33,007 bases of DNA from an uncultured Clostridia bacterium (GCA_938014855.1 CALLQM010000249.1:1-33007), one strand, 5' to 3'; shown: positions 7,936 to 16,622, counted from the stretch's first letter. Notes: generated by a model not told the origin, from the sequence alone. A program made the numbers and translations.

Positions 7936-9333
7936 ATGGCAATCAAATATATCCCTGAACCTTTCCGAATTAAAATGGTTGAAACCATCAAAATGACAAC
8001 CCGCGAAGAACGCGAAAAACATATCGCGGACGCTCATTACAACCTATTTAATTTAAGAGGCGAAGACGTTTATATTGACCTGCTGACTGACTCCGGCACC
8101 AACGCTATGAGCCAGGAACAGTGGGCTGGAGTTATGCGCGGCGACGAAGCGTACGCAGGCGCATCCAGTTATTATAAATTGGTCGAAACCGCACAGGATA
8201 TCTTCGGTTATGAATTCATTCAGCCGGTTCATCAGGGCCGTGCTTCCGAAAAAGTATTGTTCCCAACCTTCTTACATAAAGGACAGTTCGCAATTTCCAA
8301 TATGTTCTTTGATACCACTCGTGCACACGTTATCCTTTCGGGCGCACGTGCCATCGACTGCGTTGTTCCGGAAGCAAAACAACCGTCCAAACGCAGCAAA
8401 TTTAAGGGCAACATGGACGTTGCAAGACTCGAACAGCTGATTAAAGAACATGGACCGGAAAACATTGGCCTGGTTGTCATGACCATCACCAATAACTCCG
8501 CAGGCGGTCAGCCTGTTTCCATGCAGAACATGAAAGAAGTTTCGGAAATCTGCAAAAAATACAACATTCCGTTGGATATTGACGCGGCTCGTTTTGCTGA
8601 AAACGCTCACTTCGTGAAACGCGACGAAGAAGCCTGCAAAGATATGTCCATTATGGAAATCACCCGCAAGATGTTCTCCTATGCGGATATGTTTACAATG
8701 TCTGCCAAAAAAGACACCATCGTTAACATGGGCGGCTTGATTGGTATTAAAGACAAAGAGAAAAATTCAGATCTGATTATGAAAGTCAGAGCAAACTGCA
8801 TCAGCTTTGAAGGATTCGTTACGTACGGCGGCTTGGCCGGACGCGATCTGGAAGCAATGTCAATCGGCTTAAAGGAAGGTTTGGACGAACATTATCTGGA
8901 ATACCGGATCGGCCAAATGGAATATCTCGCTTCCCTGCTGGATGATGCTGGCATCGCTTATCAGGCTCCTGTCGGCGGACATGGTGTATTTGTTGACGCA
9001 AAAGCCTTGTTCCCGCAGATCCCGTACTATGAATACCCCGGACAGGTACTGGGCGTTGAACTTTATAAAGAAGCCGGAATCCGCGCATGCGATATCGGTT
9101 CTTATATGCTGGGCAATGATCCGGATACCGGCAAACAGCTGAAAGCGGACTTTGAATTTACTCGCTTGGCAATTCCTCGCCGCGTTTATACGCAGGCTCA
9201 CCTTGATATCATGGCAAACGCTCTGATCGCAATCAAGGAACGCGCTCATGAGATCAAACACGGCTACAAGATCACCTGGGAGCCTCCAATTCTTCGTCAC
9301 TTCCAGGCATCCCTTGCACCGATCGAAGAATAA
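7936..9333 (+). CDS. tnaA: Tryptophanase (tryptophan indole-lyase)
   Basis: A PLP enzyme that splits L-tryptophan into indole, pyruvate and ammonia; 465 residues, close to the 471 of E. coli TnaA. The chain starts with PEPFRIK, as in the beta-eliminating lyase family. The PLP lysine is K259 in MSAKKD, and a C-terminal LRHF carries H455, matching the TnaA active-site histidine. It is separated from tyrosine phenol-lyase by D126 in FFDTT (Thr in TPL) and I387 in IRACDIG (Arg in TPL); C385 replaces the usual Val. The start at 7936 follows AAGGAGGAAAT; an in-frame ATG at 7870 lacks a ribosome binding site. The gene is divergent from a PAS/HTH regulator and followed by a sodium symporter that probably imports tryptophan. 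Specificity is inferred from these residues. Confidence 0.93.
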   Translation: MAIKYIPEPFRIKMVETIKMTTREEREKHIADAHYNLFNLRGEDVYIDLLTDSGTNAMSQEQWAGVMRGDEAYAGASSYYKLVETAQDIFGYEFIQPVHQGRASEKVLFPTFLHKGQFAISNMFFDTTRAHVILSGARAIDCVVPEAKQPSKRSKFKGNMDVARLEQLIKEHGPENIGLVVMTITNNSAGGQPVSMQNMKEVSEICKKYNIPLDIDAARFAENAHFVKRDEEACKDMSIMEITRKMFSYADMFTMSAKKDTIVNMGGLIGIKDKEKNSDLIMKVRANCISFEGFVTYGGLAGRDLEAMSIGLKEGLDEHYLEYRIGQMEYLASLLDDAGIAYQAPVGGHGVFVDAKALFPQIPYYEYPGQVLGVELYKEAGIRACDIGSYMLGNDPDTGKQLKADFEFTRLAIPRRVYTQAHLDIMANALIAIKERAHEIKHGYKITWEPPILRHFQASLAPIEE

Positions 9334-9350
9334 AATAAACATGTAGGAAC

Positions 9351-9411
9351 AAACTACGCCCTAAATGCTGCATCGAACCGAACATGGCTCCGCACATTTA
9401 GGGCGTAGTTT
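9351..9411 (+). repeat. Perfect 17-bp inverted repeat between tnaA and the symporter gene
   Basis: The left arm 9351-9367 (AAACTACGCCCTAAATG) and right arm 9395-9411 are exact reverse complements around a 27-base loop; a TGC/GCA pair beyond one bulged base lengthens the stem. The right arm ends in TTT followed by CTATACGG, so there is only a poor U-tract. It may be a leaky terminator or a transcript-stabilising stem lowering or separating expression of the downstream transporter. Confidence 0.75.
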
Positions 9412-9458
9412 CTATACGGAAACGTTTACACGGCAAAGTTTGAAGTGAGGTGACTGTT

Positions 9459-10820
9459 TTGGCAAAGGTAGAACACAATCAAAATCCGGATGTACAAAAT
9501 CCAGATGTTCAAGCACGTGATACATTCCATACAAAATGGGGATTCATTTTAGCCTGCATCGGCTCGGCCGTCGGTATGGGCAACGTTTGGCTGTTTCCCT
9601 ATCGCGTTGGCCAGTTTGGAGGAGCGGCCTTTCTAATCCCGTACTTTTTCTTTGTCATCATTATCGGCTTCACAGGCGTAGTCGGAGAGATGTCATTTGG
9701 CCGCAAAATGCGCAGAGGACCTCATGGATCCTTCGCAAAAGCGGTTGAAATGCGTGGCAAAGATGGCAGAATCGGCGAATGGATCGGGATGATCCCGGTT
9801 TTGGGCTCTCTCGCGCTGGCAATCGGATATTCGGTCGTTATGGGCTGGATCATTCGATTCACAGTCGGCTCCTTAACCGGTTCCGCATTCAACAATACCG
9901 ACAGCGGCGCTTATTTCGGTTCGATTGCCGGCTCATTCGGAAGTATCAGCTGGCAGCTGATCGGTTTGGCAATTTGTTTTATCATTATGGCCGTCGGTAT
10001 TTCTTCCGGAATCGAAAAAGTAAACAAAGTCATGATGCCGCTGTTTTTTGCTTTGTTTGTCATTTTGGCCATTCGAGTTTCCACCCTCCCCGGTTCGGGA
10101 GATGGATATCGGTTTATGTTCATCCCAAAATGGGATGCATTGCTGCGTCCAAAAACATGGGTCTTCGCGCTTGGTCAGGCATTCTTCTCTCTGTCTTTGG
10201 CCGGCAGCGGAACGCTCGTTTATGGTTCCTATCTAAAAGATTCGGAAGATATTATAAGCAGTGCGAAAAACGTGGCTTTGTTTGATACAATCGCCGCTAT
10301 GCTCGCTTCTTTGGTCATTCTTCCCGCTGTCTTTGTCTATGGACTTGACCCGGCATCTGGCCCGCCGCTTATGTTTATCACCATGCCGGAAGTGTTTAAA
10401 CAGATGCCGCTGGGCAACCTGTTTATGATTATCTTCTTCGTTGCAGTCTTTTTCGCAGGAACCACTTCGCTCATCAACCTCTTTGAAGCTCCAATTGAAA
10501 CCTTGCAGTCGAAATTCGGATTTTCGCGCAACAAAGCAGTTTGGTCAATCGCTGCGGTTGCCGCCATCATCGGTGTGTTTATTGAAGGCATCGTGGGCGG
10601 CTGGATGGATGTTGTCTCCATTTACGTCTTACCGCTCGGTGCTTTGCTTGCCGGAATCATGTTCTTCTGGGTATGCGGACCGAAGTTTGCGCGGGATGCC
10701 GCTCAAGTCGGACGTAAAAAACCAATCGGGGCTTGGTTTGAACCAATGAGCCGTTACGTATTCTGCGGACTTACGCTGGCAGTTTATCTGCTTGGTATCT
10801 TCTACGGAGGAATCGGCTGA
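9459..10820 (+). CDS. Sodium-dependent NSS-family amino-acid transporter, probable tryptophan importer
   Basis: A neurotransmitter:sodium symporter (LeuT/MhsT/TnaT fold) of 453 residues with about 11 membrane helices. TM1 carries the unwound sodium- and substrate-binding motif SAVGMGNVWLFPY, followed by GGAAFLIPY. TM6 has SLSLAGSGTLVYGSYL, matching the second unwound helix. Bacterial members import hydrophobic or aromatic amino acids with Na+; TnaT of Symbiobacterium is a tryptophan symporter encoded beside tryptophanase, which is the arrangement seen here. Tryptophan as substrate is therefore inferred from context. The best start is TTG at 9459 behind GAGGTGA; a GTG at 9450 would overlap that ribosome binding site. 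The cytoplasmic tail carries an imperfect 15-bp tandem duplication (9483-9512) encoding NPDVQNPDVQ. A shared transcript with tnaA is possible through the intervening hairpin. Confidence 0.9.
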   Translation: MAKVEHNQNPDVQNPDVQARDTFHTKWGFILACIGSAVGMGNVWLFPYRVGQFGGAAFLIPYFFFVIIIGFTGVVGEMSFGRKMRRGPHGSFAKAVEMRGKDGRIGEWIGMIPVLGSLALAIGYSVVMGWIIRFTVGSLTGSAFNNTDSGAYFGSIAGSFGSISWQLIGLAICFIIMAVGISSGIEKVNKVMMPLFFALFVILAIRVSTLPGSGDGYRFMFIPKWDALLRPKTWVFALGQAFFSLSLAGSGTLVYGSYLKDSEDIISSAKNVALFDTIAAMLASLVILPAVFVYGLDPASGPPLMFITMPEVFKQMPLGNLFMIIFFVAVFFAGTTSLINLFEAPIETLQSKFGFSRNKAVWSIAAVAAIIGVFIEGIVGGWMDVVSIYVLPLGALLAGIMFFWVCGPKFARDAAQVGRKKPIGAWFEPMSRYVFCGLTLAVYLLGIFYGGIG

Positions 10821-10842
10821 TTGAATCGTTTCTTATAATAGC

Positions 10843-10880
10843 AAAACCGCTCATTTCTGAATTCAGAAATGAGCGGTTTT
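10843..10880. terminator. Bidirectional terminator between the symporter and diguanylate cyclase genes
   Basis: A 38-base perfect palindrome (19-base arms meeting at GAATTC) with A- and T-runs at its ends. It serves the converging genes ending at 10820 and 10896. Confidence 0.88.
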
Positions 10881-10895
10881 TTGCCGGCTTGTGCA

Positions 10896-13535
10896 TTAAA
10901 CCGAATCGTACTCAAGTGAGTCGTCATAAAGGAAACAGCAGTTTTTCCCGTTTCGCTTGACATGATAAAGCGCCTGATCCGCCTTTTGGTACAGCTGTTC
11001 AAACGTACATCCATGCTCTGGAGCAAACGCAACCCCGATGCTTGCGGATACCGATCCGTCGGGATTATCCGGCAGAATAATTTGTAAAGCAATCACCAAT
11101 TCCTGCGCTTTTTTTAGAATATGCTGTCTGGAACGAGCACCTTTCATAAAGACCACAAATTCATCCCCGCCCATACGTGCAAGGATATCGGTGGCACGAA
11201 ACACACTTTTCATGGTACCCGCAATATTTTTTAATAAACAGTCCCCTGCCAAATGCCCCAAATGATCATTTACTAATTTAAAATTATCCAAATCAATCGC
11301 TAAAAATCCATGGCCGCCCTGACTTAATTCTTCTGAATTTAAAAATTTCGTAATTTTTGTTTCCGCTGCGGCACGGTTATAAAGCCCCGTCAAGGAATCA
11401 CGTTCCGATTGAAATTTGAGCTTTAGCTCTTTTCGCTTTTGCTTATCAATATCTCGTACATACGAAAACGCTTTGATGTCGCTGGATTGCGGGTCTTTAA
11501 GCAGATTAACCCGATTGCTGACCCAAAATTCCTGTTTCTCGCTGTCAATATTGCGGTATTGATATTCCAAGGAACTCTCCCCATTTTGAAACGCACAAAG
11601 CAGTTTTGAAACGGAAAACACATTCATAACCTGCTCTTGATCTTTTGGATATACCAAATGCTTAATCAAAATCGGCATCGCTTTGGAAAACTGCTCCGGA
11701 AGATCCAGTGATTTTTTCCTTCGTTTTTTTCCATAGATAACACGAAACCGGTCGGACGTTAAGTTAATTTCATAAACCTCTTGTACATCCGCCAAAATAG
11801 CATCCTGATATTGTTTTTCCTTTTGATAGCGCAATTCCGCTTCCTTATTTTCCGTCACATCTTCGAGCATTCCTATTGCGCGGATTGGTTTATTGTTTTG
11901 ATTAAAAATATTGGTAAGCGTCACTTGATTCCATGCGGTTTTTCCATCTGAACGATGCATTTTAATCAGACACGCTGCGGTTTGGGCACCATTGCACATC
12001 TTTTCCAGCGCGCAGTGGAAGTTCTGTACCGATTCGGAAAACATCACGCCGTTCCAATCCGTCCAGTCATCGGTTAGTTGAACAACCTTTGGAAGCGCAT
12101 ACAGCAAGCGGGTGTTTGAAACAAACGATATGTGTTTCTTGCGCATGTCATATTCAAATATCACATTGGATGTATTGGCCATCGAGATTCGGAATCGCTC
12201 ATTGCTCATCTGCAATTCCTGCTGGGTCATTTTCAGCCCGGTAATATCCAAACATACACAATAAAAATACGTTCCCTGTTCATCCTGTGTAAGGGTCAGT
12301 TTATTAAGCATCCAAAGCAGTTGACCGAACCCCGTCATAACGCGATATTCCAGTTCGATTACTTTTCCAATTTTCGGATGGCTTAGTTGTTTGCGTACCA
12401 TTGCACGGTCAGGTTTATAGATTGTGTGATAAAAACTATTTTGAAACATTTCTGAAATTTGCTTTCTTGAATAGCCAAACATCCGAATAAACCCGTCACT
12501 CAAAAAAATAAACTCGCCTTTTTCGTCTGAACTGCATTTATGGACACCGCCAGGAATGGTATTGGTCAATAAATCCAATTGCCGATTGCTGTTTAGAAGT
12601 GCCTTTTGCGCTTTGTTTTTAAAATAAACAATTCCAAAAATCAGAATGAGAAAACTAATGATAATCTTAAGAATCAGCAGAAATGCCATATCGTTGATAC
12701 GTTGGGCTTGGGATTCAATGGATGGTTCTGAAATAATTTGGAGCGTAAACCAGTCATTTACTCCAACCGGAGCATAATAGGCAATGTGGTTTACACCATT
12801 TGCATTGTATTCAATACTGCCGCTTTTTTCATATTGCACATTTTTATAGAATTGCAAATAGTGAGATGGATCTTTAAATGTGACATTCTGAAAAGCGGCC
12901 CATACATTCCCGCATCCCAAAAATGGTTGGGTGACATGATCAGATTGAATAATAAAATTCCCACTTTTTTGAAAAACATGAGAGCGGATCATGTTTTCAT
13001 TTGAGATAACACTCGTATCATCCAATCCATTTAGATCATACAGTCCACATAAACAGCCGACAATTCTACGATCCCGATAAATGGGAGCATAGACTATGAA
13101 CGCATTTGATATTCCAATTTCCCCACACATTGCTTTTTTAAAATAGTCCCGTTGTGACAGATCCACAACATTTCGCATGGATGCATATCCTTTACCGTCC
13201 GGGGTAACCACTCTTAACCCATAGAATCCTCCAATTTTTGCAAGCTTGTCCAGCATGTGAAGTGATTGATAACAGCTTAAATCATCAAATCCGGAAAAGT
13301 ATCCTGTTGCGCCCGTGAGGTAGCTAATCGAATCCTGCACTTTCATCTTGACCGTATTTGCCGTTTGCAGTGCAACATTACTGAGATGTTTTGTGCTGAG
13401 ATCGCGCGAAAAATCCTGTGTTTGTTGTTTAAAGCTCCAAACTGCCAGTAAGATTAAAAAGAGAATCAAAAATACGCCAAAATACTGAACAAAAAGGTCT
13501 CGGAATTTGTTGCCTTTATTCGCATTCTTTTTCAA
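10896..13535 (-). CDS. Membrane Cache-PAS-GGDEF diguanylate cyclase
   Basis: An 879-residue membrane signalling enzyme expected to make cyclic di-GMP from two GTP. Membrane helices at about 13-30 and 285-305 flank an extracytoplasmic Cache-type sensor domain. In the cytoplasm follow about three PAS-like domains (roughly 315-430, 440-560 and 575-690), the first with the sequence LSDGFIRMFGYSRKQISEMF. A GGDEF domain ends the protein. The active-site loop is intact (GGDEF, 789-793) and an RxxD product-inhibition site (RATD, 780-783) lies exactly five residues before it. No EAL domain is present, so it is a synthase only. The start is TTG at 13535, placed by GGAGGA five bases upstream. It is monocistronic with a strong promoter. 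The ligand of the Cache domain is unknown. Confidence 0.92.
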   Translation of the reverse strand: MKKNANKGNKFRDLFVQYFGVFLILFLILLAVWSFKQQTQDFSRDLSTKHLSNVALQTANTVKMKVQDSISYLTGATGYFSGFDDLSCYQSLHMLDKLAKIGGFYGLRVVTPDGKGYASMRNVVDLSQRDYFKKAMCGEIGISNAFIVYAPIYRDRRIVGCLCGLYDLNGLDDTSVISNENMIRSHVFQKSGNFIIQSDHVTQPFLGCGNVWAAFQNVTFKDPSHYLQFYKNVQYEKSGSIEYNANGVNHIAYYAPVGVNDWFTLQIISEPSIESQAQRINDMAFLLILKIIISFLILIFGIVYFKNKAQKALLNSNRQLDLLTNTIPGGVHKCSSDEKGEFIFLSDGFIRMFGYSRKQISEMFQNSFYHTIYKPDRAMVRKQLSHPKIGKVIELEYRVMTGFGQLLWMLNKLTLTQDEQGTYFYCVCLDITGLKMTQQELQMSNERFRISMANTSNVIFEYDMRKKHISFVSNTRLLYALPKVVQLTDDWTDWNGVMFSESVQNFHCALEKMCNGAQTAACLIKMHRSDGKTAWNQVTLTNIFNQNNKPIRAIGMLEDVTENKEAELRYQKEKQYQDAILADVQEVYEINLTSDRFRVIYGKKRRKKSLDLPEQFSKAMPILIKHLVYPKDQEQVMNVFSVSKLLCAFQNGESSLEYQYRNIDSEKQEFWVSNRVNLLKDPQSSDIKAFSYVRDIDKQKRKELKLKFQSERDSLTGLYNRAAAETKITKFLNSEELSQGGHGFLAIDLDNFKLVNDHLGHLAGDCLLKNIAGTMKSVFRATDILARMGGDEFVVFMKGARSRQHILKKAQELVIALQIILPDNPDGSVSASIGVAFAPEHGCTFEQLYQKADQALYHVKRNGKNCCFLYDDSLEYDSV

Positions 13536-13685
13536 TAAAATCCTCCGCTCTTCTACATATCGTTCGGTATTTGCTGTAAATACAATCGACAGTTTTGGAA
13601 AAAACTACTCCTTTTTGCTCAGGATTCTTTTCTATTATGTATGTAATGGCTTTGTAAACGAGTCCTTTACCATACTGTTTCTGCT

Positions 13686-13714
13686 ATCATAAGTGATTGA
13701 AAAAAAGATGTCAA
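13686..13714 (-). promoter_or_regulatory. Promoter of the diguanylate cyclase gene
   Basis: Reading the minus strand: TTGACA (13714-13709), a 17-bp spacer and TATGAT (13691-13686). This is close to consensus and implies transcription starting near 13679. Confidence 0.75.
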
Positions 13715-13730
13715 TTTAAAAAGATGTCAA
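13702..13730. repeat. 13-bp direct repeat overlapping the cyclase promoter
   Basis: AAAAAGATGTCAA occurs at 13702-13714 and again at 13718-13730, a 16-bp period. The first copy contains the -35 box and the second lies just upstream of it. This is a plausible regulator-binding pair or an alternative -35 element. Confidence 0.6.
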
Positions 13731-13767
13731 GCGTAAATTTGTCATTGACAAATGGCAGAATGACGCG

Positions 13768-13804
13768 AAAAATCCCTGCCAAACGCCATTTGGCAGGGAT
13801 TTTT
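13768..13804. terminator. Strong orphan hairpin terminator upstream of the cyclase promoter
   Basis: A 16-bp perfect stem (AAAAATCCCTGCCAAA / TTTGGCAGGGATTTTT) with loop CGCCA works in either direction. No annotated gene ends here: the cyclase diverges from it and the tRNA on the right has its own terminator. It may end a short unannotated transcript or insulate the promoter. Confidence 0.75.
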
Positions 13805-13987
13805 CGGGACCGAAACAATGCCGGTCGTACTATGTGCTTTGATTGCGTGATATGTCATATAGGAACCTAAAGCTGGCTGTTCTAATGTCAATCTATGATA
13901 TCTTTTTGAAAAATGTGAATGATTTTTCTATTTAAACCATTTTTGCTTACATGAGAAGCTTATACTGATCCAACATGTCAAAAAAAC

Positions 13988-14021
13988 AAAAATAACCACC
14001 GGTATTTCCAGTGGTTATTTT
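13988..14021 (-). terminator. Terminator of the tRNA-Gly gene
   Basis: Arms AAAAATAACCAC (13988-13999) and GTGGTTATTTT (14011-14021) form a hairpin that ends in a T-run on the minus strand, ten bases after the tRNA CCA end. Confidence 0.75.
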
Positions 14022-14030
14022 ATTCTTTTT

Positions 14031-14104
14031 TGGAGCAGGTAACGGGAATCGGACCCGCGTTGTCTGCTTGGGAAGCAGAAGTGTTACCATTGCACCATAC
14101 CTGC
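14031..14104 (-). tRNA. tRNA-Gly (anticodon CCC)
   Basis: A complete cloverleaf on the minus strand. The acceptor stem pairs GCAGGTA with TACCTGC. The anticodon stem pairs TCTGC with GCAGA around the loop TTCCCAA, giving anticodon CCC for codon GGG. The T arm contains GGGTCCGATTCCC. T is the discriminator base and the CCA end is encoded. Length is 74 bases including CCA. Confidence 0.93.
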
Positions 14105-14118
14105 GCGCGATGATGGTT

Positions 14119-14147
14119 ATTATAACCTAAAATTTAAAAAAAGTCAA
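14119..14147 (-). promoter_or_regulatory. Promoter of the tRNA-Gly gene
   Basis: Reading the minus strand: TTGACT (14147-14142), a 17-bp spacer and TATAAT (14124-14119). The tRNA begins at 14104, so the primary transcript would carry a very short 5' extension. Confidence 0.75.
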
Positions 14148-14192
14148 CAAATATTGCAGACTTTCCTCCAATCACCGCGGGATTTTGATGTG

Positions 14193-15008
14193 TTACCAAA
14201 CCACCTGCATACCCACTCCAACTTCATGCACAGGGATCGCTTGATGAATCCGCGCTTTCGCCGCAAACGAAACGCAGTGGCACGGGTACAGTTCATGGAT
14301 ATGATCACGCTGAAAATAAGCGATCGTTTGCGCAAGCCGGGTATCATCCTCAAACAGGTGAAATCCGCCGATCACCCCGCGGATTCGGTTGTCTTTACAA
14401 ACCGATTTCGCATATTCCATGATATTGCAGATGCCGCTGTGTGAACAACCGGTGATGATATAAAGCCCCTGCTCGGTTTGATACACCAGCGCCGTATCAT
14501 CCGGAACCAAATCGTCCACCCATTCGGTTCCCTGTCTGCGTTTTCCAATCGGCTTGCGCGTTTCAAACGCATTGCATTCCGGGATTTCTCCCAAATAAAT
14601 CAGCCGCTCGGTCAGACGCTTGGGTGCGGCTGTCAGTTCCAGCCGGCATCTGCGGCGGATCTGCTTTTGTGTCATCGGGCACCCAATGGACTGCCCGTCC
14701 TCCATTTTTTCATCCAATGCCTTAGGATGCGCCAACACCGTGAACCCTTCTCCATCGTAAGCATCCAGCAAACTGGGTAGTCCGCCGGTATGGTCGTTGT
14801 GCCCATGCGACAGCACAACATCGGAAACTTTGTTAAGATCAATTCCGCATTTGTTGGCATTTTGTAAAAATAAATCCGAATAACCGGTATCAAATAAAAT
14901 GGAGCGGCCGCCGTCCTCAATATAATAGCAGACAGCCGGTTCCGCGCAGTAATACTGATCAATCAGCGTATGATTGTCAACTAAAACGTGCAAGTTCAAG
15001 TCCGTCAC
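14193..15008 (-). CDS. MBL-fold metallo-hydrolase
   Basis: A 271-residue metallo-beta-lactamase-fold protein of the COG1237-like group, relatives of the archaeal dihydropteroate-synthesis-associated MBL proteins. The dinuclear metal motif HxHxDH is intact as H68-G-H70-N-D72-H73 in LSHGHNDHTGG. Later metal ligands are probably in ITGCSHSG (near residue 187) and GGFHLF. There is no signal peptide, so it acts in the cytoplasm. The start is GTG at 15008 preceded by AAAGGTAG; the frame matches the family N-terminus. It lies downstream of the group B hydrogenase but a terminator separates them, and no convincing promoter is visible in the short gap. The substrate is not known. Confidence 0.85.
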   Translation of the reverse strand: MTDLNLHVLVDNHTLIDQYYCAEPAVCYYIEDGGRSILFDTGYSDLFLQNANKCGIDLNKVSDVVLSHGHNDHTGGLPSLLDAYDGEGFTVLAHPKALDEKMEDGQSIGCPMTQKQIRRRCRLELTAAPKRLTERLIYLGEIPECNAFETRKPIGKRRQGTEWVDDLVPDDTALVYQTEQGLYIITGCSHSGICNIMEYAKSVCKDNRIRGVIGGFHLFEDDTRLAQTIAYFQRDHIHELYPCHCVSFAAKARIHQAIPVHEVGVGMQVVW

Positions 15009-15041
15009 CTTCTACCTTTTTTTGGTTACATCCGAAGTGAT

Positions 15042-15069
15042 AAAAAGACCACATCGATTGATATGGTCT
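15042..15069 (-). terminator. Terminator after the group B hydrogenase gene
   Basis: A stem of nine pairs with one mismatch (AGACCATAT / ATGTGGTCT on the minus strand) is followed by a run of T, eight bases beyond the stop codon. Confidence 0.65.
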
Positions 15070-15077
15070 CCTTTATC

Positions 15078-16586
15078 TTAGTCGTTGAGCAGGCTCAATG
15101 TGATTTCATATTTAGAATCCAACGCATTCGCATCTTTGGCTTGTTTTTTATATCTGCTGACCAGCGCCGTGGATTTGGTCACCGGCTGTAGGGTTCCCGC
15201 ACCCGCGATGCATCCGCCGGGGCACGCCATTCCTTCCAGCAGATAGCCGTCATACTTTCCGGCTTTTGCAAGAGTCAGCAGTTTTTTACAGTCCCGAAGT
15301 CCCTGAGCACAGGCAATTTTCACTTCCCGGTCAGGGTCCATGCGGTGAATCACATCGGCAACCGCCTCTGCGACTCCGCCGCTGACCGCAAATCCGCGGC
15401 CTGCCGCAGTGGCTTCCTCCAAGGGCGTCTCGTCTGTAATCTCATCGAACTTGATGTCTTTGGCTTCAAACATGCCCATGAGTTCCTCAAAGGTCAGCAC
15501 AAAATCGACATCACTGCGTATGGTACGGCGGCTTGCCTCCAGCTTCTTCGCCGCGCAGGGTCCGATAAATGCGATTTTACAGTCCGGATGTTCTTTTTTC
15601 TGAAGACGCGCGGTTAAAACCATCGGAGTAAGCGCCATGGAAATATAGGGCGCAAGATCTGGGAATAGTTTTTTTGCCATGACCGACCAGGACGGACAGC
15701 AGGACGTCGCCATAAACGGCTGAGATGCCGGCACTTCACGCATAAAGTCCTTTGCTTCCTCAATCGCGCACAAATCCGCACCAATCGCCACTTCCACAAC
15801 GCTGTCAAATCCGAGCTGTTTCATCGCGTCGGTGAATTTTTCCGGCGTCATCGACGGGCCAAACTGTCCAATGAACGCAGGCGCTACGATGGCGATCACG
15901 CGTTTATGGTCGCGCATGGCGTGAATCAGCTGAAAAATCTGTCCCTTATCAGCAATTGCACCAAACGGACAATTGACCAAACACATGCCGCAGGACACGC
16001 ATTTATCGTAATCGATGGTCGCAATCCCCTGATCGTCACTGCCAATCGCATCCATTCCGCAGGCTTTCGCACAGGGGCGCTCCAATTTCAGGATGGCGTT
16101 ATAAGGACAGGCATCTTTACAGCGGCCGCAGTGAATGCATTTGTCCGGATCAATCACCGATTTTCCATGAACAATGGAGATGGCATCTTTTGGACAAACT
16201 TCCGTGCAGGGATGTGCCAAACAGCCCTGACAGGCATCTGACACGCGAAACTGCTTTTCCGGACAGGCATTGCAGGCAAACTTGATGATATTGACCAGCG
16301 GCGGGTCGTAATATTTTTCATCAATTGCACTTTCATTTATGCCAATTGATACCGGAGCATGTTCGTCCATCGGGCGAAGCGGCAGGCCGATTGCAAGGCG
16401 CAGACGCTCGCCGACGATTGCACGTTCCAAAAAGATCGATTCGCGGTATTTGGCAACTTCGCCGGGTACGATTTTATAGGGCAGAGCCTCAATACGGGAG
16501 TAATCGCCGCCTTCATACGCAAGCCGCGCTACCTCCGTAAAAACTTTTCTTCGTATATCTGTTACAGATGTGACAATTCCCCTCAT
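15078..16586 (-). CDS. Group B (monomeric, ferredoxin-type) [FeFe]-hydrogenase
   Basis: A 502-residue [FeFe]-hydrogenase, cytoplasmic, expected to couple ferredoxin and proton/hydrogen chemistry. The first 125 residues are a family-specific N-terminal region. Residues about 125-245 carry several cysteine groups for 4Fe-4S clusters (CIHCGRCKDACP and CVSCGMCLVNCP are the clearest). The H-cluster domain has L1 TSCCPSW (294-300), L2 GPCAAKK (about 340-347) in place of the usual MPCxxKK, and L3 EGMACPGGCIAGAG (about 451-464). There is no N-terminal 2Fe-2S plant-type domain and no NuoE/NuoF partner nearby. Both fit the group B class, whose physiological role is poorly known. The start ATG at 16586 follows AGGAGAGT; the frame stays open upstream but without another ribosome binding site. 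Confidence 0.92.
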   Translation of the reverse strand: MRGIVTSVTDIRRKVFTEVARLAYEGGDYSRIEALPYKIVPGEVAKYRESIFLERAIVGERLRLAIGLPLRPMDEHAPVSIGINESAIDEKYYDPPLVNIIKFACNACPEKQFRVSDACQGCLAHPCTEVCPKDAISIVHGKSVIDPDKCIHCGRCKDACPYNAILKLERPCAKACGMDAIGSDDQGIATIDYDKCVSCGMCLVNCPFGAIADKGQIFQLIHAMRDHKRVIAIVAPAFIGQFGPSMTPEKFTDAMKQLGFDSVVEVAIGADLCAIEEAKDFMREVPASQPFMATSCCPSWSVMAKKLFPDLAPYISMALTPMVLTARLQKKEHPDCKIAFIGPCAAKKLEASRRTIRSDVDFVLTFEELMGMFEAKDIKFDEITDETPLEEATAAGRGFAVSGGVAEAVADVIHRMDPDREVKIACAQGLRDCKKLLTLAKAGKYDGYLLEGMACPGGCIAGAGTLQPVTKSTALVSRYKKQAKDANALDSKYEITLSLLND

Positions 16587-16622
16587 AGTACTCTCCTTTT
16601 TATCACATTTCATTCTATCTTT

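Larger units (their letters stand above)
13536..14030. other. Intergenic region upstream of the diguanylate cyclase gene
   Basis: It holds, from right to left on the minus strand, the tRNA-Gly terminator, about 170 bases with no recognisable gene, an orphan strong hairpin terminator, a 13-bp direct repeat, the cyclase promoter and a leader of about 145 bases. I do not recognise a cyclic di-GMP riboswitch in the leader. Confidence 0.6.

Noticed and set aside
13536..13680. A cyclic di-GMP riboswitch in the leader of the diguanylate cyclase gene
   Set aside because: I could not find the conserved GEMM core; a covariance-model search would be decisive.
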